A stretch of 64,000 nucleotides of DNA from assembly GCA_018992685.1 (NCBI GenBank), contig JACVGT010000011.1:178094-242093 (forward strand), given 5' to 3'. The stretch comes from Theionarchaea archaeon (GTDB taxonomy: Archaea; Methanobacteriota_B; Thermococci; Methanofastidiosales; SZ-28-30). The notes under the pieces are model-generated. The model saw nothing but the letters and a program-made list of their open reading frames with translations. It was not told where the DNA came from and searched no databases. Below, piece by piece: positions 17,389 through 26,057 of this stretch; position 1 is the stretch's first letter, and each line of letters starts with the position of its first letter. The translations under genes and the position numbers were made by a program.

Positions 17389-17607
17389 CCCAGGATCTGG
17401 TCCCCTTTGATCTAGGATTGACCTAGGATCTATCTTCCATGCCCCAGGTGACAAAATATATATCAGGTAGTTCCATGTCGTGGAAGTCGTATCTTGTATG
17501 ATGCTTCTCTGAGACTCAGAAATCCTCTTGTTTTGATATCTCTGGACGAAGACACTCAAATCTTACCTTTGACAACCTTTATAAGAGACCTTTTCCACAA
17601 CAATGTA
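17389..17607. repeat. Repeat-bearing gap upstream of orc1/cdc6, candidate replication origin
   Basis: Three copies of an AGGATC/T-type motif occur within 42 bases (CCCAGGATCTGG at 17389-17400, GATCTAGGATT at 17409-17419, CCTAGGATC at 17422-17430), the last two as an imperfect inverted repeat, followed by an A/T stretch CAAAATATATATC (17452-17464). Archaeal origins often lie next to orc1/cdc6 and hold short inverted repeats bound by the initiator. The usual ORB consensus is not seen, so this is only a candidate. Confidence 0.3.
17576..17585 (+). promoter_or_regulatory. TATA element setting the Orc1/Cdc6 start
   Basis: CCTTTATAAG is centred 27 bp before the ATG at 17608. Because it lies inside the longer frame that begins at a TTG at 17494, it indicates that the true start is 17608. 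Confidence 0.65.
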
Positions 17608-18732
17608 ATGAGACGCAAGGAAATTAAGGATATTCTCCTCTATGATGAAACATTGATCAAAAATGATCGGGTTTTTGATCCAGAGTACACGCCAGATCGG
17701 TTTGGGTTCAGAGACTCCCAACTGCAGCAAATCACCTACAATTTGAGGCGTGGAATCATGGGAGGGAGCCCGGTAAACTCCTTGATTTTGGGTCCTTGCG
17801 GCACAGGGAAAACTACTTCTGTGAAATTGGTGTTTGACGAAGTGGAACAGTCTTCAGATAAGATCGTCCCTGTGTACATCAACTGTCAGTTCAACAGCAC
17901 ACCCTTCCAGATTTTCGCCCAGATCTACAAGAAGGTGGTTGGACATCTCCCTCCTGAGACGGGGGTTCCCCTGGCCAGAATTCAAAATGAGATCATGAAG
18001 AAACTGCAGAGAGAAGGCAAATGCCTGGTGGTAGCTTTGGATGACATTGACCACCTCTTCTATGATAAGTATGCCAATGATATTCTGTATGATATCTTGA
18101 GAGCCCATGAGAAGTACACTGGAGTGAGGACAGGCGTCATTGGCATTTTGTCTGAGAATGAATTCCGATTCGTGCTGGCAACCAAAGTGCATACCGTCTT
18201 CCATCCCAGCGAGATCTTCTTTGATCCTTATACTCGCAGTCAGATCTATGAGATTCTCAGAGATAGGATGCTCCATGGCTTGGTGGAAAATGTTCTATCA
18301 GATGAACTGCTCTCATACATTACGGGTCTGACATTGGATGCTGGAGACCTGCGTGTGGGAATTGAACTCATGTACCGCAGTGCTCTGGAAGCTGAGGCAG
18401 ACGGTTCCAGAAAAATCTCGCAGGAGCATGCGGATCGAGCCCACGCGGCTGAAGCCAGGACTATCCATCTCAAGCGCATACTCCAGGGATTGTCTCCCGT
18501 TGAGAAGGCACTGCTCAAGATGCTAGCTGAAAACCAGGGAGAAATGTTGTCCAAGCAATTATATACCCTCTTCGAGGACAGAACAGGGCACAAACTGAAG
18601 AAGTATAACGCAGTCGTGGGGAAGCTGGAAGCCTTGCGCCTGGTGGATGCACCCTATGTGAAAAAAGTGGGACGTTCTCGAAGAATAATCTCGAGATATG
18701 ACGAAAATGACATCATACGATATCTGAAATAG
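17608..18732 (+). CDS. Orc1/Cdc6 replication initiator
   Basis: This AAA+ ATPase binds origins and loads the MCM helicase. The 374-residue protein begins with the typical 'RVFDPEYTPDRFGFRDSQL' lead-in, then Walker A GPCGTGKTTS (about 66-75), Walker B 'VVALDDIDHLF', sensor-2 'AGDLRVGIELMYRSA', and a C-terminal winged helix (about 295-374). The Walker B acidic pair is Asp-Asp where most family members have Asp-Glu, which may lower ATP turnover. The start follows the leaderless promoter. It is followed by a helical mini-protein gene with its own promoter. Confidence 0.9.
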   Translation: MRRKEIKDILLYDETLIKNDRVFDPEYTPDRFGFRDSQLQQITYNLRRGIMGGSPVNSLILGPCGTGKTTSVKLVFDEVEQSSDKIVPVYINCQFNSTPFQIFAQIYKKVVGHLPPETGVPLARIQNEIMKKLQREGKCLVVALDDIDHLFYDKYANDILYDILRAHEKYTGVRTGVIGILSENEFRFVLATKVHTVFHPSEIFFDPYTRSQIYEILRDRMLHGLVENVLSDELLSYITGLTLDAGDLRVGIELMYRSALEAEADGSRKISQEHADRAHAAEARTIHLKRILQGLSPVEKALLKMLAENQGEMLSKQLYTLFEDRTGHKLKKYNAVVGKLEALRLVDAPYVKKVGRSRRIISRYDENDIIRYLK

Positions 18733-18846
18733 ATTATTCTCAGTATACAGGTATCACGTTCTGCCGATGTCGGTTTCTTCCTTGCTTTTCATCCCGTGCG
18801 ACTGTTGAGGGGATAATTTTATATACGTGTAGTACGTAGGGGAAAC

Positions 18847-19068
18847 ATGGAAGACTGGGATCGGATGGTTTCCTCCATGAAGGAGAAGATCATGGAGGGA
18901 GATACAACCCCTGTAGAATACCTGGACAAGACCATCACTTTCTTCAGGGAGAACTACCACAGGGACCCCCAGCCCGCACTGCTGTGGAACTTGATAGCCT
19001 TGAGGGACGAGCTTATTCGACTGAAAGAGACATACAAGACCATTCGGGAGATTGAGGGTGGAGAGTAG
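18847..19068 (+). CDS. Small helical acidic protein
   Basis: A 73-residue protein, almost entirely helical, starting MEDWDRMVSSMKEKIMEGD and ending in EGGE. TTTTATATAC is centred 25 bp before the ATG, which gives good support for the start. Heptad-like spacing of Leu/Ile in the second half (LLWNLIALRDELIRLKETYK) suggests a coiled coil. No family is recognised and no cysteine or membrane segment is present. It sits directly downstream of orc1/cdc6 but is transcribed from its own promoter. Confidence 0.75.
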   Translation: MEDWDRMVSSMKEKIMEGDTTPVEYLDKTITFFRENYHRDPQPALLWNLIALRDELIRLKETYKTIREIEGGE

Positions 19069-19142
19069 CACGGCAGCCTGAACGCAGAGGATAACCTTTC
19101 TTCTTCTGTAAAAGAGCAATATACTTGTATCAATGTGGAACT

Positions 19143-20879
19143 TCAATTCTGATCTTCTTGGAGCTTCTTCAATGCTTCGCGGTACTGTTCTCTGTTAATT
19201 TCGCCATAGACGAACTGGGCCTTCAGTTTCCGTTCCTTGTCTTTAACCTTCTCCGGCACTTCCTTCTTTCCGGGTTCCTTCCTTCTGGGTTCCGGTTTTT
19301 CTTCTTTTTCTGCCACAGCCTGAATGGGTTTCTTCCCCCGCCTTTTCATCAGTGCAAATATCCCTATTCCAAGCCCGCCCACCACCAGCGGTATCAACAG
19401 AATTCCCAGTGGCCTGCGATCCTCTTCTGGCTGGGTCTCTTCCTCTTCTCCCGGTGTTAACAAGCTTTCTATCTCCGCTATCCTGTCAGAGCATGCCTCC
19501 GCCTCATCCTTCTTTCCCAATTCCTGATACATATTCATGGCATCCCGGTACAGGCGAAGTGCCTCCTGATACTGCTCCTGCTCAAAATAGGCTTCTGCTT
19601 CAGCGAAAGCGACATCAGCCGCCTCCAATTCCAGTATCTCCTCACACTGGCCAATATACTCCAGGCATTTGTCAGCCATCTCCCGGTTGTCACTTTCTAG
19701 GAATGCCGTCTTGGCCTGATTGAACAAGTTGATTGCTTCTGCACAGTCCCCCTGGTCAAACATGGCCATTGCCTTATCGTAGTACTCACTCCCTTTGTCT
19801 GGAGACGGTGTTATCCCTGCTTGATTCTTCAAATAGAACAAATAGGAATCTAGGTCACCTGCCATGGCACTTATTGATTGAGAAAGGAGAATGTCTGGCC
19901 AGCCATCTCTATTCAAATCCGTAACAACCATGTCAGTGAATTTATCTCGCAATTCAACGCGCGAAAACCGGTACTGCCACAGAAGAGTACCTTTCAGGTC
20001 CAGAACTTCCAACCTCAAGAGGGATGAAGCCACGATAATCTCTTGTATCCCATCCTGGGTCAAATCCACAACAGCCAGAATGTCGGCACGCGATGACCTG
20101 AGAACAAGTTCTTGCTTCAGGCCATCAGACCTGGCCTGCCAGATGTAGATCCTTCTGTTATCGGTGGAGACAAAGATCTCCTTTTCCCTGTCCCCATTGC
20201 TATCTTCAACAGTCATGTCCAACAAGTTTTGAGCTCCAGGGCTGGTCCACAGTTTGCTCCCATACATGTCAAACACATGAACGTTCTGCGTTGTCAAAAC
20301 GATTACTTCCTTGGTATCATCCCAGGTCAAATCAGTGATAATAATCTTCTTGATCTGGCTACCTATATTGTACCTCCAGGATAGCGTTTCACCTCTACAG
20401 ATGACTTCTCGAGTCCCAATCAGGAGTTCTGCATTTCCGTCCTTATCCAGATCGTCAGCCTCACAGGCGAATACAACCGTGCCCACCTGCGGGAAATTCA
20501 GGTTCTGTGCTTTGTTTGACAGAACGTACAAATCTGCTGTGGAAACCAGAATTTCCTGCAACCCATCTCCATCCAGATCTGAAATTGATAGTCCGTTGAC
20601 GGGATAGGAGTATGTCCACTGATATCTCTTGTTTCCCTTTGAGTCCATGACAACCACAGGGTATTCAGGAAGCCCTGCTTTGGGTCTGACGCTTATAGCT
20701 GCCACAATGTCCTGAAGTCCGTCTCCGTCAAGATCAGCTACAGCCAGGTGATTGATAGTTTCTTTTCTTTCCTCTGTGCTATAGCTGCGTTGCCATTCCT
20801 TTACGAAAAAATCCTGAGCGGACAGAGAGGCGATCAGCATAGCACCTATGCAAGCCAGGAGAACACTTCTTCGGTTCAA
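19143..20879 (-). CDS. Secreted FG-GAP/VCBS propeller with TPR, membrane anchor and SHOCT tail
   Basis: A 578-residue protein with a mosaic layout. A signal peptide (1-21) is followed by about seven FG-GAP/VCBS-type repeats with calcium-style 'DLDGDGLQDI' loops (about 45-335), then two TPR-like helical repeats (about 345-460; 'YYDKAMAMFDQGDCAEAINLFNQA' type), an acidic linker, a membrane helix (about 491-511), a highly charged Lys/Glu/Pro stretch, and a C-terminal SHOCT motif ('FVYGEINREQYREALKKLQE'). The propeller should be outside and the SHOCT tail inside. SHOCT segments often mediate oligomerisation. Its promoter (ATATTTATATAGG, about 20907-20919) faces that of the 21010 gene. Confidence 0.85.
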   Translation of the reverse strand: MNRRSVLLACIGAMLIASLSAQDFFVKEWQRSYSTEERKETINHLAVADLDGDGLQDIVAAISVRPKAGLPEYPVVVMDSKGNKRYQWTYSYPVNGLSISDLDGDGLQEILVSTADLYVLSNKAQNLNFPQVGTVVFACEADDLDKDGNAELLIGTREVICRGETLSWRYNIGSQIKKIIITDLTWDDTKEVIVLTTQNVHVFDMYGSKLWTSPGAQNLLDMTVEDSNGDREKEIFVSTDNRRIYIWQARSDGLKQELVLRSSRADILAVVDLTQDGIQEIIVASSLLRLEVLDLKGTLLWQYRFSRVELRDKFTDMVVTDLNRDGWPDILLSQSISAMAGDLDSYLFYLKNQAGITPSPDKGSEYYDKAMAMFDQGDCAEAINLFNQAKTAFLESDNREMADKCLEYIGQCEEILELEAADVAFAEAEAYFEQEQYQEALRLYRDAMNMYQELGKKDEAEACSDRIAEIESLLTPGEEEETQPEEDRRPLGILLIPLVVGGLGIGIFALMKRRGKKPIQAVAEKEEKPEPRRKEPGKKEVPEKVKDKERKLKAQFVYGEINREQYREALKKLQEDQN

Positions 20880-21009
20880 AGAACCACCACTTCACGTTCG
20901 GACAATTCCTATATAAATATTGGTATGCCACCACCTGTGGCAGTCTCGCAATTCTTGGGTTTGTATGGATTGCCGCATACCTAATGGTTAAAAGAAATGG
21001 GGAATGTGC

Positions 21010-22275
21010 ATGAAAGTGGTGATAGCGTTGAAATGGCTCGTGATAGCAGCACTGATTCTGGGGGGCCTGACCCCCGTGGGGTGTGAGGATGGTCTTTCTC
21101 ATATCCTCATCGATACGGGTCATGGGGGGTATCCCCTTCTGGGCGATACGCTTCATGATTTTACGCAGTTGGCAGCAGAGAAGGGGTTCAGTGTAGATTT
21201 CAAGGGGCTGGAGAGGGTGGAAACACACGCTTATTCCCTGATACTGCTCCTGAATCCAGAGAATGCATTCGGTTCAGAAGATGTTGAGGTAGTGAGGAAG
21301 TACCTGCGTGAAGGAGGAACGGTCTTTTTGGCGGGATCGGGAGATTTCGACAACAGGGATCACAGTGAGGTCACCAACCCTTTGCTTGAAGAGATGGGAT
21401 CCAGTGTGCGGTTCAATGACGATCAGATAACGGATGAAAAAAACACGGGGAAACCGTATATACCCTTCGTTGATAGGTGGGTTCCTCACCCGGTGACTGA
21501 GTCTCTTCCTCCCATCAGTGTGTATAGTTCCCAATCCGTTTCACTGGGCAGGGGATATCCTTTGCTCCGAGGGAATAGGACGACTCAGAGCAGTGACACA
21601 GACGGCCAAGGTTCTGCAGCTGGCACGGGTGAGAATGTTACCTTCATGGCTGTAGAACGGCTGGGAGAGGGCGATCTTTTTGTGGCAGGATCGTGGGACG
21701 TTCTCACCGGGTTCAGATTCCCTGGTCATTTTCAATTCGCTGAGAACCTGCTGTGGTTTTGCCAGAGTAAGACTACCATCCCGTTGTATGACGAACTGTT
21801 CCTGGGAGCGACCATTTCCACGGGGAAGGAGTGTCGGCCTGAGGTTGATGAAAAAGGGGCTCAGATCCTCTCATCACTGCTTCCAGGACCAGAGAGGAAG
21901 GATGTGTCAATCATCATTGGAGGCCCTCAGGTCAATTCTGACTGTGCAAGAATTAATCCCTTCCTACCCGTGAAGTTCGAGAGAGATGAGATACTGGGCA
22001 CATGGTGCATGACCAGAGATGGGGAGCGGTTCACCGGTCAGAATTGTGGCATGGTGGCAGTGGTGACGGTACAGGGTCAGAAGGTGTTGATCATAGCAGG
22101 ACTGGGAGGCACGGGAACAAGGGGGGCAATCGCTCTCCTGATGCAACTTGACAACTATGACCTTGCCCCCCGGTACAACACGAATGGGGAAGCCGTCCTG
22201 TTTACTGTAGACGGGGACACGAACAACAATGGGATTTGTGAACCCTCAGAACTATGGGAAATATCCGTCCTATGA
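21010..22275 (+). CDS. Secreted or lipid-anchored protein with a GATase-like (DUF4350-type) domain
   Basis: A 421-residue protein with an N-terminal hydrophobic signal ending 'LTPVGC', which could be a lipobox. The next 140 residues ('HILIDTGHGGYPLLGDTL...LILLLNPENAFGSEDVEVVRKYLREGGTVFLAG') follow the DUF4350/class-I-GATase-like pattern, with a flavodoxin-like fold and no catalytic Cys. The rest is a beta-rich domain repeating a similar 'IIIGGPQVNSD' motif, so two related halves are possible. A second protein with the same kind of N-terminal domain is encoded at 32518-33954. The start is taken at the ATG 21010, 20 bp after GGTTAAAAG; 21004 is an alternative. Confidence 0.75.
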   Translation: MKVVIALKWLVIAALILGGLTPVGCEDGLSHILIDTGHGGYPLLGDTLHDFTQLAAEKGFSVDFKGLERVETHAYSLILLLNPENAFGSEDVEVVRKYLREGGTVFLAGSGDFDNRDHSEVTNPLLEEMGSSVRFNDDQITDEKNTGKPYIPFVDRWVPHPVTESLPPISVYSSQSVSLGRGYPLLRGNRTTQSSDTDGQGSAAGTGENVTFMAVERLGEGDLFVAGSWDVLTGFRFPGHFQFAENLLWFCQSKTTIPLYDELFLGATISTGKECRPEVDEKGAQILSSLLPGPERKDVSIIIGGPQVNSDCARINPFLPVKFERDEILGTWCMTRDGERFTGQNCGMVAVVTVQGQKVLIIAGLGGTGTRGAIALLMQLDNYDLAPRYNTNGEAVLFTVDGDTNNNGICEPSELWEISVL

Positions 22276-22278
22276 CAA

Positions 22279-22301
22279 TTTTTCTTTTCCTTTTCTTTTT
22301 T
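22279..22301 (+). terminator. Pyrimidine-rich terminator
   Basis: TTTTTCTTTTCC followed by TTTTCTTTTTTC stands just after the stop of the preceding gene. Confidence 0.55.
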
Positions 22302-22502
22302 CAAAGTCGAAACATTCAACACTTGTTCCTTATAATATATTGAATAGCACATTTGAGGATTATAAAGATTCAATTCAAGAGATAAAATTACATTTATTTG
22401 TCACAAGTGTATGGCAATCTATATGGCACTCTTCAAAAACCGCCTCAACCGAAAAGCTTTTAATAGTACTTATCAAAAAGCGGAGAGAGGAGGTTTGCTG
22501 AA

Positions 22503-22772
22503 ATGGCTGACAATGTAGTTTACGTTGGAAATAAGCCCCCCATGAGCTATGTGCTGGCTGTAATCACCCTTTTCAATGAAGGGAACAAGACAGTTATTCT
22601 GAAGGCTCGGGGAAAGGCTATTTCCACAGCAGTGGACGTATGTGAACTCACCAGAAACAGATTTCTTTCTGAACTGGAAGTGAACGAGATCAGGACAGGT
22701 ACAGAGGAACTTCCGCGCAGAGAAGGTGGAACTATCAACACCTCAACAATTGAGATAACCCTCTCGAAATAG
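22503..22772 (+). CDS. albA: Alba, DNA/RNA-binding chromatin protein
   Basis: An 89-residue Alba protein, an abundant archaeal dimer that coats DNA and RNA. The opening '[24 protein letters not shown]' contains the family core; the lysine of NKPP corresponds to the DNA-contacting, acetylatable lysine region of Sulfolobus Alba (only one Lys here rather than two). '[16 protein letters not shown]' forms the second strand and helix. A strong GAGAGGAGGT ribosome site and an AGCTTTTAATAG box (22455-22466) suggest high expression. The KH-domain gene follows after 11 bases, so an operon of two nucleic-acid-binding proteins is likely. Confidence 0.95.
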   Translation: MADNVVYVGNKPPMSYVLAVITLFNEGNKTVILKARGKAISTAVDVCELTRNRFLSELEVNEIRTGTEELPRREGGTINTSTIEITLSK

Positions 22773-22783
22773 AGGAAGAATAC

Positions 22784-23287
22784 ATGAAGGCACCCATTTG
22801 CGAGATATGCCTCAAGAGTGGCATACTGTGTTTAGGCTGTGAAGAAAAGCTGAGGAAAGGGACCATTACTGATCTAGATGTCAAGATATCCATACTCCTC
22901 TATCAACTGGAACAGGAACATCATATTAGAGATATCTCTTTTGTCAAGGCAGTGGAATCTCGATCCATAATTGTCATTATTGTAGGGAAAGGCGAAATAG
23001 GAAACCTGATTGGAAAAGGGGGGAAGACAGTCAAGTTTCTCCAGCGCTCATTGAGAAAGAAAATACGTATTATTGAGGACACTGATGATGTAAGGAAGAT
23101 AATCCAGGATCTGCTACATCCAGCGCGTGTTATGGGCATGAATATCCTTTATATGCCGTCAGGAGAGACAAAGCACAAGGTCAGAGTGCCGAGGGAAGAT
23201 GAAAGGAGAATTCCCACCACAGTACAATCAGCAGAAGAGATCCTGTCAAAACTAACTGATCTGAATATCCAGGTGACTTTTGAGTAA
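22784..23287 (+). CDS. NusA-like KH-domain protein with N-terminal zinc knuckle
   Basis: A 167-residue RNA-binding protein. It begins with C-x2-C ... C-x2-C (CEICLKSG ... CLGC), a likely zinc knuckle, then a KH-type region with the GXXG loop in 'GKGEIGNLIGKGGKTVKFLQRSL' (about 67-89). Archaea carry short NusA-like proteins with KH domains but no S1 domain; this resembles them and probably acts in transcription or RNP assembly. Eleven bases separate it from alba, implying co-transcription. The final 30 residues (VQSAEEILSKLTDLNI) look helical. Confidence 0.8.
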   Translation: MKAPICEICLKSGILCLGCEEKLRKGTITDLDVKISILLYQLEQEHHIRDISFVKAVESRSIIVIIVGKGEIGNLIGKGGKTVKFLQRSLRKKIRIIEDTDDVRKIIQDLLHPARVMGMNILYMPSGETKHKVRVPREDERRIPTTVQSAEEILSKLTDLNIQVTFE

Positions 23288-23493
23288 GATTCCTGACTTC
23301 ACTGGGTTAATCTCAAAGGATTATCAAGCATTATTTCGAGATTTTCCAGGTCTTGCTACCAGGTCCGGGGAGGTATCTGTACAGAGTCTGAGAGCATCCA
23401 GTCCAGCGGTTCTAAAGTGACCTCTCGTTAGGGCATTTACAGTCAGGAGGTTCTCCAGTAGTCAGATGCACATCTTGAACATGACATCGTGCT

Positions 23494-24000
23494 TCACTTC
23501 TCGTACATATCGTATGACACCATGTCAGAGAGCGGTCTTCGACTGGAGGTGCGGCTCTCGTCGGGATAGCCCATGGATACGCAGCAGAGAATCCTGAGGG
23601 GATCATGTATTCCCAGAAGAGCTTTCATATCCTTCTCAAATTCTGCATCGATTACTCCCATCCAGCAGGTTCCCAGGCCCTGAGCATGTGCTGCCAAGAG
23701 AAGATTCTGAGTAGCGATACATGCGTCCATCAAGAAGTATTTTGGATTCTTGTCAGGATCACCCAATACCACAATGACCACGGGACTTTCTTTCATGAAC
23801 CGCCCGTAGGGATGCATTTCAGATAGGCTCTTTCTCGTATTCTCGTTTCTTACTACAATAAAATGCCAGGGCTGCTTGTTACTGGCGGAAGGAGCCCACT
23901 GGGCAGCTTCCAGACACTTTTGGATCTTCTCATCCTCAACAAGATCTTTCCTGTACTTTCTGATACTTCTTCTATTTCTTATAGCATCAAAGACGTCCAT
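23494..24000 (-). CDS. Nitroreductase family flavoprotein
   Basis: A 168-residue FMN-dependent NAD(P)H oxidoreductase of the nitroreductase fold. 'IRNRRSIRKYR' at the N-terminus holds the FMN phosphate-binding arginines, 'APSASNKQPWHFIVV' is the classic second motif, and 'GLGTCWMGV' the third. The start is at ATG 24000 behind AGGTGAT; the frame extends upstream but the added residues have no support. A CTTTTTATGG box (minus strand, about 24031-24040) gives the promoter. Physiological substrates of archaeal members are mostly unknown. Confidence 0.9.
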   Translation of the reverse strand: MDVFDAIRNRRSIRKYRKDLVEDEKIQKCLEAAQWAPSASNKQPWHFIVVRNENTRKSLSEMHPYGRFMKESPVVIVVLGDPDKNPKYFLMDACIATQNLLLAAHAQGLGTCWMGVIDAEFEKDMKALLGIHDPLRILCCVSMGYPDESRTSSRRPLSDMVSYDMYEK

Positions 24001-24144
24001 ATTATCACCTGATAACGGGCTCAATCCACCATAAAAAGGTTGTGGAACCTTTCAGAGAAATCACAACTGCAGATTACATCTGGACGAGGAATCTTCTGGT
24101 CAGTCCTCTGACGTGTGATTGACATCGATTTGAGAATTACAAAC

Positions 24145-24153
24145 CCTTATAAG
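24145..24153 (+). promoter_or_regulatory. TATA element of the symporter operon
   Basis: CCTTATAAG is centred 26 bp before the ATG of the 38-residue subunit gene, again consistent with a leaderless message. Confidence 0.65.
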
Positions 24154-24174
24154 AACGCTTCCAGAGAGTGGGGT

Positions 24175-24291
24175 ATGGCACTGATCTTCGGTATGAGTCC
24201 AGGTGTTCTTGCTGCCTGGATTGTGGGATTGATAACTGTTGTGCTCGCGCTGCTCTACCCATTGATGACAAAAGATGAGGAGGGAGAATAA
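24175..24291 (+). CDS. Small membrane subunit of the symporter (38 residues)
   Basis: This gene is below usual size limits. It encodes MALIFGMSPGVLAAWIVGLI..., one membrane helix (about 9-30) and the acidic tail TKDEEGE. Its stop overlaps the next ATG in TAATG, so the two genes are translationally coupled. Short one- or two-helix proteins are known to precede certain sodium:solute symporter genes (for example DUF3311-type partners of pantothenate-like carriers), and this fits that arrangement. The TATA box at the right distance supports the start. It probably stabilises the carrier. Confidence 0.8.
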   Translation: MALIFGMSPGVLAAWIVGLITVVLALLYPLMTKDEEGE

Positions 24292-25766
24292 TGCAGCCTG
24301 ACTTGGTACCTGTTGAGAGTTACATAGCGATTGCTGTAGGCGTTTTTGTTCTGTATCTCATTCTGAATGTTTTCATAGGATATTATGGAAGCAAAAAGAC
24401 TAAAACAGCGAAAGATTACTATTTTGCCTCTCATTCCGTTGGTCCCTGGGCCATTGCCCTGGCGTACGGGGCTACCTGTTACAGTGCTACTTTAATTATT
24501 GGGTATGGTGGCCTCTCGTACAAGATAGGAACTTCTATGCTGTGGATTGCGGCTACAAACATACTGATCATGACCTATCTGGCCTGGGTTGTCCTCGGGA
24601 AGAGGGTGAGAAAGATGCAGGAGAACCTGGAAGCCTACACCGTCATGGAATTGCTGACCAAGAGATATCAGAATAAGAGTGTACGCCCCATCCTGGCCTT
24701 TATCGTCATGTTTGCCATGATGGCCTACTCTGTTGCTGTGTTGAGCGGGACTGCCCGCCTATTCCAGGTGATCTTTGATATTCAGTTCTTGTATTCATTG
24801 ATTATTATCGTGGCCGTCATTGGATTTTACATCACGGTGGGTGGAATCATATCCACAATCTATGCGAATTTCCTTCAAGGGGCTGTCATGCTCTTGGGAA
24901 TGGTGATTCTAGTAGCAGGCATTATATACAAGGTCGGACTTGCATCAGGATTTGAACAGCTTGGTGCCTTGGGGACAGAGTATGTCTCAATGCCTGGAAC
25001 GAGTACCTGGTGGTTCCTGATATCTTTGTGTCTGGTAACCAGTCTGATGCCCTGGGGTATGCCACAGGTAATTTCCATGTTATATTCTGCCAAGAACGTA
25101 AGGGCAATTAGACTGGCCGTTCCTATTGTCACAGTCTGGTCTTTCGTCATCCTGTACACTGTTTACACGGCAGGTCCTCTGGCCAGAGTTGTCCTGGGGC
25201 CTGATATGAATCAGGACGTCGTCATGCCCACCTTGTTTCGAGCAATCCTTCCTGCTATTGGGATTGGTGTGGTCTTGTCTGCTGTGGTGGCGGCCTCCAT
25301 GTCAACGGCTTCTGCAACGACCTTGCAGGCCTCGTTCGCCCTGTCCAGGGACTTGTTGCAGCCTGCTTTCCCGGATAAGATCTCTGACGAGAGCATCCTG
25401 AAAGTGTCCAAGATCACGACTGTACTTATGGTGGCCATTGCATTTGGGCTGTCTTATCTGAGATTAGGGACTATTGCTGACATTTTCAACTTCGGTGCTG
25501 CAGCCTCTTGTGCCGCCTTTGTACCACCCCTCGTGTGTGGACTGTTCTGGAAACGAGGAACATCAAAGGCAATACTGGCCAGTACTGTTTGCGGATTCTT
25601 GACAGTGTTGGTGTGGACAGCCCTTTTCGGGCTCTCAGGAGAAGAGTTCCACGGAGTTCAGGCTATCATCCCGAGCCAAATTGTGGCCTGGATTGTGTTT
25701 ATAGTGAGTTCTCTCGTGACAGAACCATTACCACAGGAACACATTGGACGCGCAATGGAATTCTGA
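24291..25766 (+). CDS. Sodium:solute symporter (SSS family)
   Basis: A 491-residue carrier with about 13 membrane helices. The SSS core is clear: 'YYFASHSVGPWAIALAYGATCYSATLIIG' in helices 1-2, 'GGIISTIYANFLQGAVML' (the family's conserved sodium-site region near helix 5), and 'SAVVAASMSTASATTLQASFALSRDLLQ' (the sodium-binding Ser/Thr segment of helix 8). It resembles PutP/PanF-type importers of small organic acids, amino acids or vitamins; the substrate is not predictable. It is coupled by a one-base overlap to the 38-residue partner upstream. Confidence 0.92.
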   Translation: MQPDLVPVESYIAIAVGVFVLYLILNVFIGYYGSKKTKTAKDYYFASHSVGPWAIALAYGATCYSATLIIGYGGLSYKIGTSMLWIAATNILIMTYLAWVVLGKRVRKMQENLEAYTVMELLTKRYQNKSVRPILAFIVMFAMMAYSVAVLSGTARLFQVIFDIQFLYSLIIIVAVIGFYITVGGIISTIYANFLQGAVMLLGMVILVAGIIYKVGLASGFEQLGALGTEYVSMPGTSTWWFLISLCLVTSLMPWGMPQVISMLYSAKNVRAIRLAVPIVTVWSFVILYTVYTAGPLARVVLGPDMNQDVVMPTLFRAILPAIGIGVVLSAVVAASMSTASATTLQASFALSRDLLQPAFPDKISDESILKVSKITTVLMVAIAFGLSYLRLGTIADIFNFGAAASCAAFVPPLVCGLFWKRGTSKAILASTVCGFLTVLVWTALFGLSGEEFHGVQAIIPSQIVAWIVFIVSSLVTEPLPQEHIGRAMEF

Positions 25767-26057
25767 ATCATTTCTTCTCTTTTCATTTTGTACTGACCTT
25801 TTTTCGAGCCGTGATTCGCTTATTGAAGATTTACTCTTCTGGTGTACCAGTAGACAGCGTGGATCTAATAGGAGCCAGAAACTCAGAGCCACAGGCTTCT
25901 ACACAGAGAGATGGAGATCAAGACATTACCACAAGAAAGGAGGAAGAAAAGCAGTTCCTCTTTGGTGGAGGAATAATGGCACTTCTTTCTGTTTGTCATC
26001 AAAAGTATATAGATCTATATGAATAACCTTATTAAGCGCCCCTTGGAGAAGGTGGCT

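Noticed and set aside
17494-17607. Longer N-terminus of orc1/cdc6 from a TTG
   Set aside because: It contains the TATA box of the gene itself and does not resemble the family N-terminus.
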